Shown here in pieces: positions 1-5,030 of a DNA stretch of 6,154 nucleotides; position 1 is the first letter of the stretch, and each line of letters opens with the position of its first letter. Under the pieces are notes generated by a model. That model searched no databases. It had not been told where the DNA came from and was given only the letters and a program-made list of their open reading frames with translations. The stretch is from Lachnospiraceae bacterium. GTDB lineage: Bacteria > Bacillota_A > Clostridia > Lachnospirales > Lachnospiraceae. A program made the translations under genes and the position numbers. The DNA lies in NCBI GenBank assembly GCA_900764695.1, contig CAAFOY010000080.1:1-6154 (forward strand), written 5' to 3'.

Positions 1-107
1 CCTTCACGCAGCGAAGCTGTTGGAATAAATGCGACTTTTTTATTTTCAATTTCTTCCTTTATCAGACTTCCTACACTTGAAAAGTGCGAACATAAAAATA
101 GGTTCAT
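1..107 (-). CDS. Peptidase S51 / class I glutamine amidotransferase-like protein, N-terminal part
   Basis: The gene starts inside the window and runs off its left edge, so only 35 codons are visible. They begin MNLFLCSHFSSVGSL and continue to KVAFIPTASLREG. A short first beta strand, a helix, then 'hydrophobic-F-I-P-T-A-S' is the typical opening of the peptidase S51 (dipeptidase E-like) family, which has a class I glutamine amidotransferase-like fold with a Ser-His-Glu type active site further along. The catalytic part is outside the window, so activity cannot be judged. The start is well supported: AAGGAG (115-120) lies 7 bases before the ATG. The gene follows the broken sortase in the same direction with 58 bases between them and has its own promoter candidate at 160-168. 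Many relatives are uncharacterised, so a peptidase role is inferred from family only. Confidence 0.8.
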   Translation of the reverse strand, partial: MNLFLCSHFSSVGSLIKEEIENKKVAFIPTASLRE

Positions 108-159
108 CAATATTCTCCTTTATAAATTGCGATTTGTATTTTGCTTAATATTACGATTC

Positions 160-168
160 ATTATATCA
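160..168 (-). promoter_or_regulatory. Extended -10 promoter candidate for the S51 gene
   Basis: Read on the minus strand the sequence is TGATATAAT, a perfect TATAAT with the TGn extension. It lies about 50 bases before the S51 start codon and overlaps the last codons of the sortase remnant. No good -35 box is seen at the usual distance; the nearest is TTGTGG, 20 bases upstream. The extended -10 could compensate. It would give the S51 gene transcription independent of the decayed pilus genes. Confidence 0.45.
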
Positions 169-721
169 TATTTCCTTCCCCACTACCACAATTCTCCAAT
201 CGTCCCCTTTCCCATTATCACATGTAGACAACATCAACGTATGCTCCCCATATTTAGGCTTTTCCCCTATATTCCACAAGCCATGCTCCAGCACCTTTTC
301 CACAAACTCATCATAGTCCTTCTCATCCCTTGCCATTACAAACTTCCAATATTCAAATTCCCTTATGTTTACACTCATAACAGCAAACACTTCATATTCT
401 CTTTTTTGATTTGTTGTAAAATATATTTTTTTATGTTTGTCAAAAAACTTCTTCTCCTTATACTGTTCCAGTGCTCCAAACATTTTTCCACCGTTTATGT
501 TATGACCATAGATAATTATATTATCAGATTTCTTTAAGTCACAGTAAGGACTTAAGTATGGTGTTCCATAAAAGCTATAGTTCTTATTAAAGTCATGGCT
601 TAAGTAATAATCCGGATTATCCCCTTGTCTGCATTACAGGATAACTTATTGTTGTTTCAGGCACTTCCAAATATCCAATGCATTCCTTGTTTTCTCCCTT
701 AAGTTTTCCCACGTTTATTGA
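166..721 (-). pseudogene. Class B sortase remnant, frameshifted and lacking its N-terminal anchor
   Basis: Sortases of this class are membrane-tethered cysteine transpeptidases that cut a sorting motif and attach surface proteins or pilins. Sortase-like sequence begins near 721 with SINVGKLKGENKECIGYLEV, continues through PETTISYPVMQ, and hits a TAA at 617-619. If one base of the GGGG run (621-624) is removed it continues as DNPDYYLSHDF, GTPYL, DLKKSDNIIIYGHN and GGKMFGALEQYKEKKFF to a normal stop at 166-168. The catalytic residues are all present: His (codon 502-504, in IYGHN), Cys (220-222, in LSTC) and Arg (193-195, in DWRIVVV). The usual N-terminal transmembrane segment and linker are absent; the pilin C-terminus is joined directly in front. 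The longest open piece downstream of the frameshift is 166-483 (105 codons from an internal Met). It probably makes no active enzyme. Confidence 0.85.
617..624 (-). other. Frameshift in the sortase reading frame (GGGG run)
   Basis: On the minus strand the sequence reads ACA AGG GGA TAA. The upstream frame ends at the TAA, while the sortase family sequence (DNPDYYL) continues one base over as GAT AAT CCG GAT. One extra base, most simply a G in the four-G run, explains the break. Either side of the point the protein similarity is uninterrupted, so the lesion is a single indel. A sequencing error or slippage in the run is possible but cannot be told apart here. Confidence 0.8.
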
Positions 722-1570
722 CTTGTCCTTTGCTCTCACGCATGCAAAACATCCAAGTGCCATTAATAATGAGATAAGTGAAATCATCATACCTGCAGTC
801 TTTCCCTTTATTCCTGTCTGTGGTGTATCTGGTACTTCAGGTATTCTTTCATCAACCACTGTAAGCTTCTGAAGCTTTCCTGTGTCTTTTATCCTGATTT
901 TCTTATCCTTTGCAACCTTGTAATGCTTTGGTGCGCTTACTTCCTTAAAGGTATATGTTTCTCCTGCCTTTAAAATTCCTTCAATGAGTTCAGCATTCTT
1001 GCCGGTTGTAAATTCATGAACCTTTCTGCCCTTGCTGTCATACACCTTGTACTTTGCACCGCAAAGCTGCTTCTTTGTGTCTGATGCAGTCTTGTTAAAC
1101 TGAACCTTTATTGTGTCATCCATCATGCTTACCTTCTAGACCTTGCCATTATCTGCCACGGTAAACTCAACGCTTGCTGCAGTTGCATAACCGTCTCTTG
1201 GTTGTTTTTCTGTTAAAACATATGTCTTACCAACGGCATACTTTCCTTCAATCACATGGCTTTCTTCCGTTGAAACCCATTCATCCATTACAACTCCTGT
1301 ATCCTTATCAGTTACCTGCATGTGACATCCTGAAAGTTCCCTTCCGTTTGTAATGTCCTTCTTTGAAAATTCAACCTTTGTTGTGTCATCATACATTACC
1401 ACATTATTGTCTGGTAGCTCATTTGATATTCCCTTGTTCTTGATTATCACCCTCGTCTTTCCATTTGCACTATCGCTTTCAATGATCTCAAATGTAATGT
1501 CATCTGCAGTTACAAAACCATCAGATGGTCTTGTTTCAGTCAATGTGTATTCCCTGTTCTTTAGAAGTCC
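722..1570 (-). pseudogene. SpaA-fold pilin / surface protein remnant with TPQTG sorting signal
   Basis: This is the C-terminal part of a Gram-positive pilin or adhesin built from prealbumin-like (SpaA) domains. Reading starts at GLLKNREYTLTE (1570) just after a TGA at 1577-1579, with no usable ATG, so the front of the protein is lost. Two and a half repeats of about 85 residues follow. Each has a lysine-bearing strand (TTKVEFSKKD, TIKVQFNKTA), a turn such as GILKAGETYTF, and an acidic TE or KE near the domain end (LTETRPSDGF, LTEKQPRDGYA, FKEVSAPKHYK), as in domains with isopeptide bonds. The tail has the sorting motif PDTPQTG, a hydrophobic segment (MMISLISLLMALGCFACV) and a basic RAKDK. An amber codon at 1136-1138 splits it into 1136-1543 and 617-1126. 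Instead of ending after RAKDK, the frame runs into the sortase. Non-functional as it stands. Confidence 0.83.
1136..1138 (-). other. In-frame amber stop inside the pilin remnant
   Basis: The minus strand reads AAT GGC AAG GTC TAG AAG GTA AGC ATG ATG. The frame is identical on both sides, and the repeat continues at once as KVSMMDDTIKVQF. The next repeat has Gln in the same place (DTGKLQKLTVVDE), so TAG very probably replaced a CAG glutamine codon by one C-to-T change. Confidence 0.85.
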
Positions 1571-1646
1571 ATATATTCAAATCTTTTATTGACTTAATGA
1601 ATATCACTCCATTAACGGCTTCTTTACGATTAAAAATCTTTAACAT
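1536..1646 (-). CDS. Small 36-residue ORF at the pilin breakpoint, unknown
   Basis: A 36-codon frame starts MLKIFNRKEAVNGVIFI and ends GIHID. It has a good ribosome binding site (AGAAGGA, 1654-1660, 7 bases before ATG), unlike anything in the pilin remnant. Its last 11 codons overlap the pilin remnant in another frame, so its tail is probably accidental read-through of pilin DNA. The likely explanation is that the start of a different gene was joined to the truncated pilin near 1570. I do not recognise the N-terminal sequence. It lies 131 bases after the XRE gene in the same direction. Whether it is translated is unclear. Confidence 0.35.
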   Translation of the reverse strand: MLKIFNRKEAVNGVIFIKSIKDLNIWTSKEQGIHID

Positions 1647-1742
1647 AAATATTTCCTTCTTTCATAAGTATTTCGACTAACAAATGTGCACGTTTCTTAA
1701 TCACAATATAACTGTACTTGATTTTTTTTACTTTTTATGTGG

Positions 1743-1765
1743 TTACTTACGTATTTACTACGTAT
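1743..1765. repeat. Tandem TACGTA repeats, possible operator
   Basis: Two adjacent copies, TTACTTACGTAT (1743-1754) and TTACTACGTAT (1755-1765), differ by one base. Each contains the palindrome TACGTA, and the palindromes are spaced 11 bases apart, about one helical turn. A weaker third half (ATGCGTA) follows at 1769-1775. They lie directly after the XRE stop codon and in front of the 36-codon ORF. Helical phasing of palindromes next to a regulator gene suggests a protein binding site, but this is inference. Confidence 0.4.
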
Positions 1766-1777
1766 CATATGCGTAGC

Positions 1778-2074
1778 CTAAACACCTTGAATTATGTTAT
1801 ATAAGAATTTTTTAATTATTTCTCGTTCTTCCTTTTTTACCTTAATCGATAAATTATTCTCCCTTTGTCCTAAAATCACATAGTCTAGCGAAACATTTAG
1901 TTTTTCAGCTATTTCTACAAAAGTATCTATACTCGTACTATGTGCCCCGGATTCAATACCACTATAAGTTCTTACCGAAATACCTATATCATCTGCAAGG
2001 CTTTCCTGCGTATATTCCTTCTGTTTTCTTAGTTCTTTAATCCTTCTGCTGCTTTCTTTTACATTGTAAATCAT
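1778..2074 (-). CDS. XRE-family helix-turn-helix regulator
   Basis: This is a 98-residue DNA-binding protein of the Cro/C1 (XRE) type. Residues 9-69 form the five-helix HTH domain: SRRIKELRKQKEYTQESLA, then DDIGISVRTYSGIESG (turn and recognition helix) and SIDTFVEIAEKLNVSLDYVILG, which is the classic ending of the domain. The remaining 29 residues are charged (VKKEEREIIKKFL) and have no recognisable second domain, so it is probably a small dimeric repressor. The ATG at 2072-2074 is preceded by an AGAGAG stretch and by an extended -10 (2095-2103), which would give a very short leader. It is transcribed divergently from the recombinase gene, with 283 bases between the two start codons. Likely targets are its own promoter region, the recombinase promoter, or the TACGTA repeats just behind it. 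It is intact. Confidence 0.88.
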   Translation of the reverse strand: MIYNVKESSRRIKELRKQKEYTQESLADDIGISVRTYSGIESGAHSTSIDTFVEIAEKLNVSLDYVILGQRENNLSIKVKKEEREIIKKFLYNIIQGV

Positions 2075-2094
2075 ATGTTTTCTCTCTTTTCTGA

Positions 2095-2103
2095 TTTATA
2101 CCA
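2095..2103 (-). promoter_or_regulatory. Extended -10 promoter candidate of the XRE gene
   Basis: Minus-strand TGGTATAAA matches an extended -10 (TGnTATAAT) in all but the last base. Transcription would start near 2088, leaving about 14 bases before the ATG. No clear -35 box is visible. Confidence 0.4.
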
Positions 2104-2340
2104 GATAAATTTTTATTATTTGCTACAAAAATATTCTTCATAAATTTTATATTAATATTCGTACATTTTCTTCCTAACCAAATTGGGAAAACAAAGTTTA
2201 TTTTCTTAATTGCATATAGACTTTATTTTTTTATTTAAATTTTATTTTTGAATACAACATGCTTTTTAATATTTAAACAACCAATAAATAGAAATCAATT
2301 TGTAAAAGATATAAGATGTATATTACTAAATTTAATTTAC
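2104..2340. other. A+T-rich divergent intergenic region between XRE and recombinase genes
   Basis: No gene is seen here. The region is extremely A+T-rich and should contain the recombinase promoter, but many weak matches make any choice unsafe; TTGCAT (2210-2215) with ATTTAAAT 17 bases on is one. A short interrupted palindrome CCAA-A-TTGG lies at 2178-2186. The 9-mer TTTGCTACA (2119-2127) recurs inverted after the recombinase gene. Confidence 0.4.
2119..2127 (+). repeat. TTTGCTACA, inverted partner after the recombinase gene
   Basis: The 9-mer recurs as TGTAGCAAA at 3287-3295, inside the terminator stem, so the pair flanks the recombinase gene in inverted orientation. In such A+T-rich DNA a 9-base match can be chance. 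Confidence 0.2.
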
Positions 2341-2347
2341 AAAGGAG
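2341..2347 (+). promoter_or_regulatory. Ribosome binding site that fixes the recombinase start
   Basis: AAAGGAG lies 10 bases before the ATG at 2358. The longer frame that opens at an ATG at 2316 has no such site and adds 14 residues (MYITKFNLQRRFII) that do not look like the family, so 2358 is preferred. Confidence 0.7.
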
Positions 2348-2357
2348 ATTTATTATT

Positions 2358-3278
2358 ATGAACAATTTACAGACACACATTGAAGAATATTTAAAATATT
2401 GTGAAATTCAAAAAAGACTAGATGCAAAAACACTAAAGGCTTATAAAATAGATTTAACACAATTTATGAGAGAAATTAATACTGAAAATTTTATCGATAT
2501 TACACCTTCTATGCTTGAGAATTTCATAGCTAATCTACACAGAAAATATAAACCTAAAACCGTCAAGCGCAAAATTGCATCTATCAAAGCCTTATTTCAT
2601 TATTTCGAATATCGTGATTTAATCGAGAAAAATCCATTCAACAAACTTCAGATTAAATTTAGAGAAGCAATAACATTACCTAAAATAATTCCCTTGAACT
2701 ATATCGAAGCAATTTTATCTACTATATATGATTACAAAGGTTCTGCAAAAACTAAATTTCAGCAAAAAAATGCCTTACGTGATGTGGCTGTCATTGAGCT
2801 CCTCTTTGCTACTGGTATGAGAATATCTGAACTTTGCTCTCTTGGTATTAATGACATTAACTTAGATAACGGAACAATTTTAATTTTTGGAAAAGGCTCT
2901 AAAGAACGAATGTTACAAATAGGAAATGTCGAAGTTATTAATATTTTAAAAGAATATCACGCAGATTTTTTGCGTGAACGTGAAAACTGTGGGCATTTTT
3001 TTGCCAATCAATCTGGCAATCCACTCTCAGACCAAACTGTTCGAAGAATGATAAATAAGTATACTGAACTTGCATCAATAAATCTACACATAACACCACA
3101 TATGTTTCGCCATACATTTGCCACCAGTCTTTTAGAGGCAGATGTAGATATTAGATACATTCAGAAAATGCTTGGACATAGCTCTATTAATATAACGGAA
3201 ATATATACACATGTTGCAACGGCAAGGCAACGAGATATATTGAGTACAAAACATCCAAGAAATAGATTTTTCCTATAG
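2358..3278 (+). CDS. Tyrosine recombinase / integrase, XerC/D-like
   Basis: The 306-residue protein is full length for a Xer-type site-specific recombinase. Residues 1-100 are the SAM-like core-binding domain (HIEEYLKYCEIQKRL, SIKALFHYFEYRDLI, KNPF). Residues 108-300 are the catalytic domain. All six active-site residues are present and sit at a constant +7 offset before residue 200 and +4 after it relative to E. coli XerD: Arg155 (ATGMRISELCSL), Lys179 (FGKGSKER), His248 and Arg251 (PHMFRHTFATSLLEAD), His274 (MLGHSSI) and Tyr283 (ITEIYTHV). The enzyme should therefore be active in cutting and rejoining DNA through a 3'-phosphotyrosine. No excisionase, relaxase or other element gene is beside it, and no attachment site is obvious, so it could be a solo integrase, an invertase or the leftover of a mobile element. 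It is divergent from the XRE gene and ends in its own terminator. It is more A+T-rich than the IS110 fragment. Confidence 0.92.
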   Translation: MNNLQTHIEEYLKYCEIQKRLDAKTLKAYKIDLTQFMREINTENFIDITPSMLENFIANLHRKYKPKTVKRKIASIKALFHYFEYRDLIEKNPFNKLQIKFREAITLPKIIPLNYIEAILSTIYDYKGSAKTKFQQKNALRDVAVIELLFATGMRISELCSLGINDINLDNGTILIFGKGSKERMLQIGNVEVINILKEYHADFLRERENCGHFFANQSGNPLSDQTVRRMINKYTELASINLHITPHMFRHTFATSLLEADVDIRYIQKMLGHSSINITEIYTHVATARQRDILSTKHPRNRFFL

Positions 3279-3281
3279 CAG

Positions 3282-3325
3282 AAAAATGTAGCAAACCTCT
3301 CTAAGAGATATTGCTGCATTTTTTT
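3282..3325. terminator. Bidirectional intrinsic terminator
   Basis: AAAAATGTAGCAA (3282-3294) pairs with TTGCTGCATTTTT (3311-3323), with one G-U wobble and a loop that itself contains TCTC/GAGA. It is followed by more T on the plus strand and by TTTTT on the minus strand. It begins 3 bases after the recombinase stop and lies 17 bases beyond the end of the convergent 54-codon ORF, so it serves both. Confidence 0.8.
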
Positions 3326-3342
3326 ATTTATGTGACCCATTT

Positions 3343-3507
3343 TTATGTACTCATTTTTTCATTATTTGCCGTACAGCTCTCTCCCATACCTGATTTACCT
3401 TTTCCATCCGCTACCACCTCAACTTTTATAAAAAACTCTTCATTCTTGCCACAGTTAGCAACTTCACTTTTTATTCTCTCTGCTAATTCTTTTTGAAAAT
3501 CTTCCAT
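3343..3507 (-). CDS. Small 54-residue protein coupled to the DUF5688 gene, unknown
   Basis: The frame begins MEDFQKELAERIKSEVANCG and ends ANNEKMST. Its ATG lies two bases after the TAG of the DUF5688 gene, and GAGAGGT (3517-3523) sits 9 bases before it, so translational coupling is likely. The first 20 residues look like an amphipathic charged helix; a glycine-rich stretch (DGKGKSGMGES) follows. There is no signal peptide or membrane segment. I do not recognise a family. The start vaguely recalls the DUF5688 opening (EEFKEKIKDDIKD), which could mean a tiny paralogous fragment, but that is weak. The bidirectional terminator follows directly, supporting its place as the last gene of the operon. 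Confidence 0.6.
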   Translation of the reverse strand: MEDFQKELAERIKSEVANCGKNEEFFIKVEVVADGKGKSGMGESCTANNEKMST

Positions 3508-3509
3508 GA

Positions 3510-4526
3510 CTATCTGACCTCTCTTTCCGGGGTTGATATTACTCCACGGTCAACGTCATCAAGGCTCTTGTTTATCGTGTCTGTTGCAAGTCTTAGTGTT
3601 CTCAAATCCTTGTCATAGCAATATACCTGATTTGAAAGGCGGTCATTAATGTCTACCTGGTCCATATTGATTTCATAAACCATTTCTGCCAATTCATCAG
3701 GTGAACCAAAATCTGCTGATACGGCAATAACTTCATGGATACTTGATGGCAAAATATACAGGTCACTTTCAATTTTTTCTGCCAATTCGTGTAGTGGCTC
3801 CTCATACAACATTGAAGCTGCTCCGAACAATTTACTTTCATTTGTTATAACGTACATTGAACGTTCATCCTGAGTTTCCATCATTACTTCTTTGAATTCT
3901 TCCTCCATTTCTCCACTAAGTTCACTGTCACCAAATATGATTTCGCTAATGACTTCGTTCATATTCTTAACTAATATAGGGAATAGTTCCTTTGTGTTTT
4001 TGTTTGCTGCATTGTACAAATCATTTTCCGTAAGACCTTCCTTCTTTGCCAAATCATTGTCAACAAGATTTGTATATGTTCCCAAAGAATCATTTCCAAG
4101 ATTCCATCTATACACAATTGCAAGGTCCTCAAACTCCCTATGGGGAACCGTCTTTAATAACTCTTTGTTCTGCTCGGCATTTATTAAAGTAAAAAACACG
4201 TTATCTTTAAGTCTTGATATATCCAAAAGCTCTGCCTTGATTTCATCATTAAATGACTTGATTCCTCTTTCCATTGTTTCAGCTGCAATTCTTATGACCT
4301 CTTCATATTTTCCTGTTCTTTCATATTCTTCATAAAGATTATTTACATATATGGTTGGTGTGGCATTTTTTAACCCCGGAATGTCATAGAAATTCAATCC
4401 ATCAACTTCACGGTTGGTTTTATTAACCTTTCTGATTACAACTCCACAATCCTTGTACTTTTCGTCCATATAATCCTTAATATCATCCTTAATTTTTTCC
4501 TTAAATTCTTCGTAATTTAAATTCAT
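3510..4526 (-). CDS. DUF5688 family protein
   Basis: The 338-residue intact protein matches my memory of the DUF5688 family, which is frequent in Lachnospiraceae and often found in accessory regions; its function is unknown. Recognisable stretches in order are YEEFKEKIKDDIKD at the start, PTIYVNNLYEEYERTGKYEEV (about 57-77, split here only by description), INAEQNKELL and PHREFEDLAIVYRWNLG (about 115-144), MYVITNESKLFGAASMLYEE (about 214-233), LYILPSSIHEVIAV (about 246-259), and LSNQVYCYDKD near 287-297. There is no signal peptide and no membrane helix, so it should be cytoplasmic. It is rich in Glu and Asp. The start is firm: AGGAGG (4533-4538) lies 6 bases before the ATG. It is the main gene of a minus-strand operon with an upstream mini-ORF (4577-4612) and the 54-codon ORF behind it, and it seems to be controlled through the leader hairpin at 4638-4693. 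Confidence 0.85.
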   Translation of the reverse strand: MNLNYEEFKEKIKDDIKDYMDEKYKDCGVVIRKVNKTNREVDGLNFYDIPGLKNATPTIYVNNLYEEYERTGKYEEVIRIAAETMERGIKSFNDEIKAELLDISRLKDNVFFTLINAEQNKELLKTVPHREFEDLAIVYRWNLGNDSLGTYTNLVDNDLAKKEGLTENDLYNAANKNTKELFPILVKNMNEVISEIIFGDSELSGEMEEEFKEVMMETQDERSMYVITNESKLFGAASMLYEEPLHELAEKIESDLYILPSSIHEVIAVSADFGSPDELAEMVYEINMDQVDINDRLSNQVYCYDKDLRTLRLATDTINKSLDDVDRGVISTPEREVR

Positions 4527-4576
4527 GTTCGTCCTCCTAAAAAATCCTTAATTTTAATTTTTGCTCTGTTTCACTC

Positions 4577-4612
4577 TTATGGTGGAACAACTAAAATGCT
4601 TTCACTTTTCAT
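4577..4612 (-). CDS. 11-residue mini-ORF, possible leader peptide
   Basis: MKSESILVVPP followed by TAA is preceded by GGAGGT (4618-4623) 5 bases before ATG, one of the best ribosome binding sites in the window. It lies 50 bases before the DUF5688 start and just after the leader hairpin. It ends in Pro-Pro at the stop codon; consecutive prolines and proline before a stop slow ribosomes, so a regulatory role by stalling is possible. It may instead be the remnant of a longer gene: one base over, the frame continues as HHKSETEQKLKLRIF. Confidence 0.4.
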   Translation of the reverse strand: MKSESILVVPP

Positions 4613-4637
4613 AAGACACCTCCATTTTTGCAATAAA

Positions 4638-4693
4638 AAATGCCCTATTGAAAAACAGTCAGTTCTTAAACTACTGTTCTCAATAAGGCATTT
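4638..4693 (-). terminator. Terminator-like hairpin in the leader of the DUF5688 operon (possible attenuator)
   Basis: AAATGCCCTATTG (4638-4650) pairs with CAATAAGGCATTT (4681-4693) with one C/A mismatch; inside, AACAGT (4654-4659) pairs with ACTGTT (4673-4678). Read on the minus strand the stem ends in GGGCATTTTTTATTG, a proper U-run; on the plus strand the tail is TTTATTTATTTTT, so it may work both ways. On the minus strand it stands between the promoter candidate (4743-4770) and the first ribosome binding site (4618-4623), only 14 bases before the latter, with no room for another promoter. Confidence 0.65.
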
Positions 4694-4742
4694 ATTTATT
4701 TTTGATTTAAAGTTTTAAGGCCTGTTGCTCTCAAACTTTATG

Positions 4743-4770
4743 GTTATATTTTACTATTGCGGTGTGTCGA
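4743..4770 (-). promoter_or_regulatory. Promoter candidate of the DUF5688 operon
   Basis: On the minus strand TCGACA (4765-4770) and TATAAC (4743-4748) are separated by 16 bases; each matches the sigma-A consensus in five of six positions. Transcription would start near 4736 and give a leader of about 120 bases to the mini-ORF, containing the whole terminator-like hairpin. A second TCGACA copy (4771-4776) lies directly next to the first. Confidence 0.5.
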
Positions 4771-4804
4771 TGTCGAATTCTATCGTGGATGGGATTTAGG
4801 ATAA

Positions 4805-4823
4805 TAAACCATATTGTGGTTTA
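4805..4823. repeat. Short inverted repeat (hairpin)
   Basis: TAAACCA and TGGTTTA are separated by a 5-base loop (TATTG), a perfect 7-bp stem. It has no U-run and no known role. Confidence 0.4.
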
Positions 4824-4851
4824 AATTATTTGGTTGATGTGCAAAAAGGAA

Positions 4852-4876
4852 AGGTTGGGACACGGGGTCCCAACCT
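4852..4876. terminator. Strong G+C-rich hairpin, terminator-like on the minus strand
   Basis: AGGTTGGGAC (4852-4861) and GTCCCAACCT (4867-4876) form a perfect 10-bp stem around the loop ACGGG. On the minus strand it is followed by TTTCCTTTTT, giving a plausible intrinsic terminator; on the plus strand the tail (ATTTCTACTA) is poor. No intact gene on the minus strand to its right needs it, so it may be left from a lost gene or protect an element from outside transcription. Confidence 0.55.
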
Positions 4877-5030
4877 ATTTCTACTACAACTGACTTCTTA
4901 ACCTATGCTATTTTTGGATTTTTTATAATTCTGCTCAACCACTTTTCGTGTATGGAAAGAAGTTCTTTATTGATAATTTTTATCCATTTATTCGTAAATC
5001 TCTATTCATCTTCCTCCTCGAATATCCAAT

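Larger units (their letters stand above)
4694..5030. other. Non-coding region with several hairpins, about 340 bases
   Basis: I see no gene here on either strand. It holds the promoter candidate for the DUF5688 operon (4743-4770), a TAAAGTTT/AAACTTTA inverted repeat (4708-4715 with 4733-4740), a TAAACCA/TGGTTTA hairpin (4805-4823) and a strong G+C-rich hairpin (4852-4876). From 4877 to 5030 the sequence is plain and A+T-rich. It lies directly before the truncated IS110 transposase, where an intact element would carry its non-coding left end; whether any of it derives from that end is not known. Confidence 0.5.

Noticed and set aside
127..537. Open frame of 136 codons on the plus strand
   Set aside because: It is the antisense shadow of the sortase remnant, rich in Phe, Leu, Ile and His, with no family resemblance.
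1743..1775. CRISPR-like or iteron array
   Set aside because: There are only two full copies of 11-12 bases with no spacers and no Cas or Rep gene.
3892..4335. Open frame of 147 codons on the plus strand
   Set aside because: It is antisense to the DUF5688 gene; the serine- and leucine-rich composition is typical of a shadow.
4760..4800. Minus-strand IEFDIDTPQ followed by two stops, as if the C-terminus of a lost gene
   Set aside because: A stop lies about 12 codons upstream and no family could be named; too short to support.
4835..4910. VDVQKGKVG-like translation, reminiscent of the IS110 N-terminal DV motif
   Set aside because: It covers the G+C-rich hairpin, ends at a stop soon after and shares nothing further with the family; judged to be chance.
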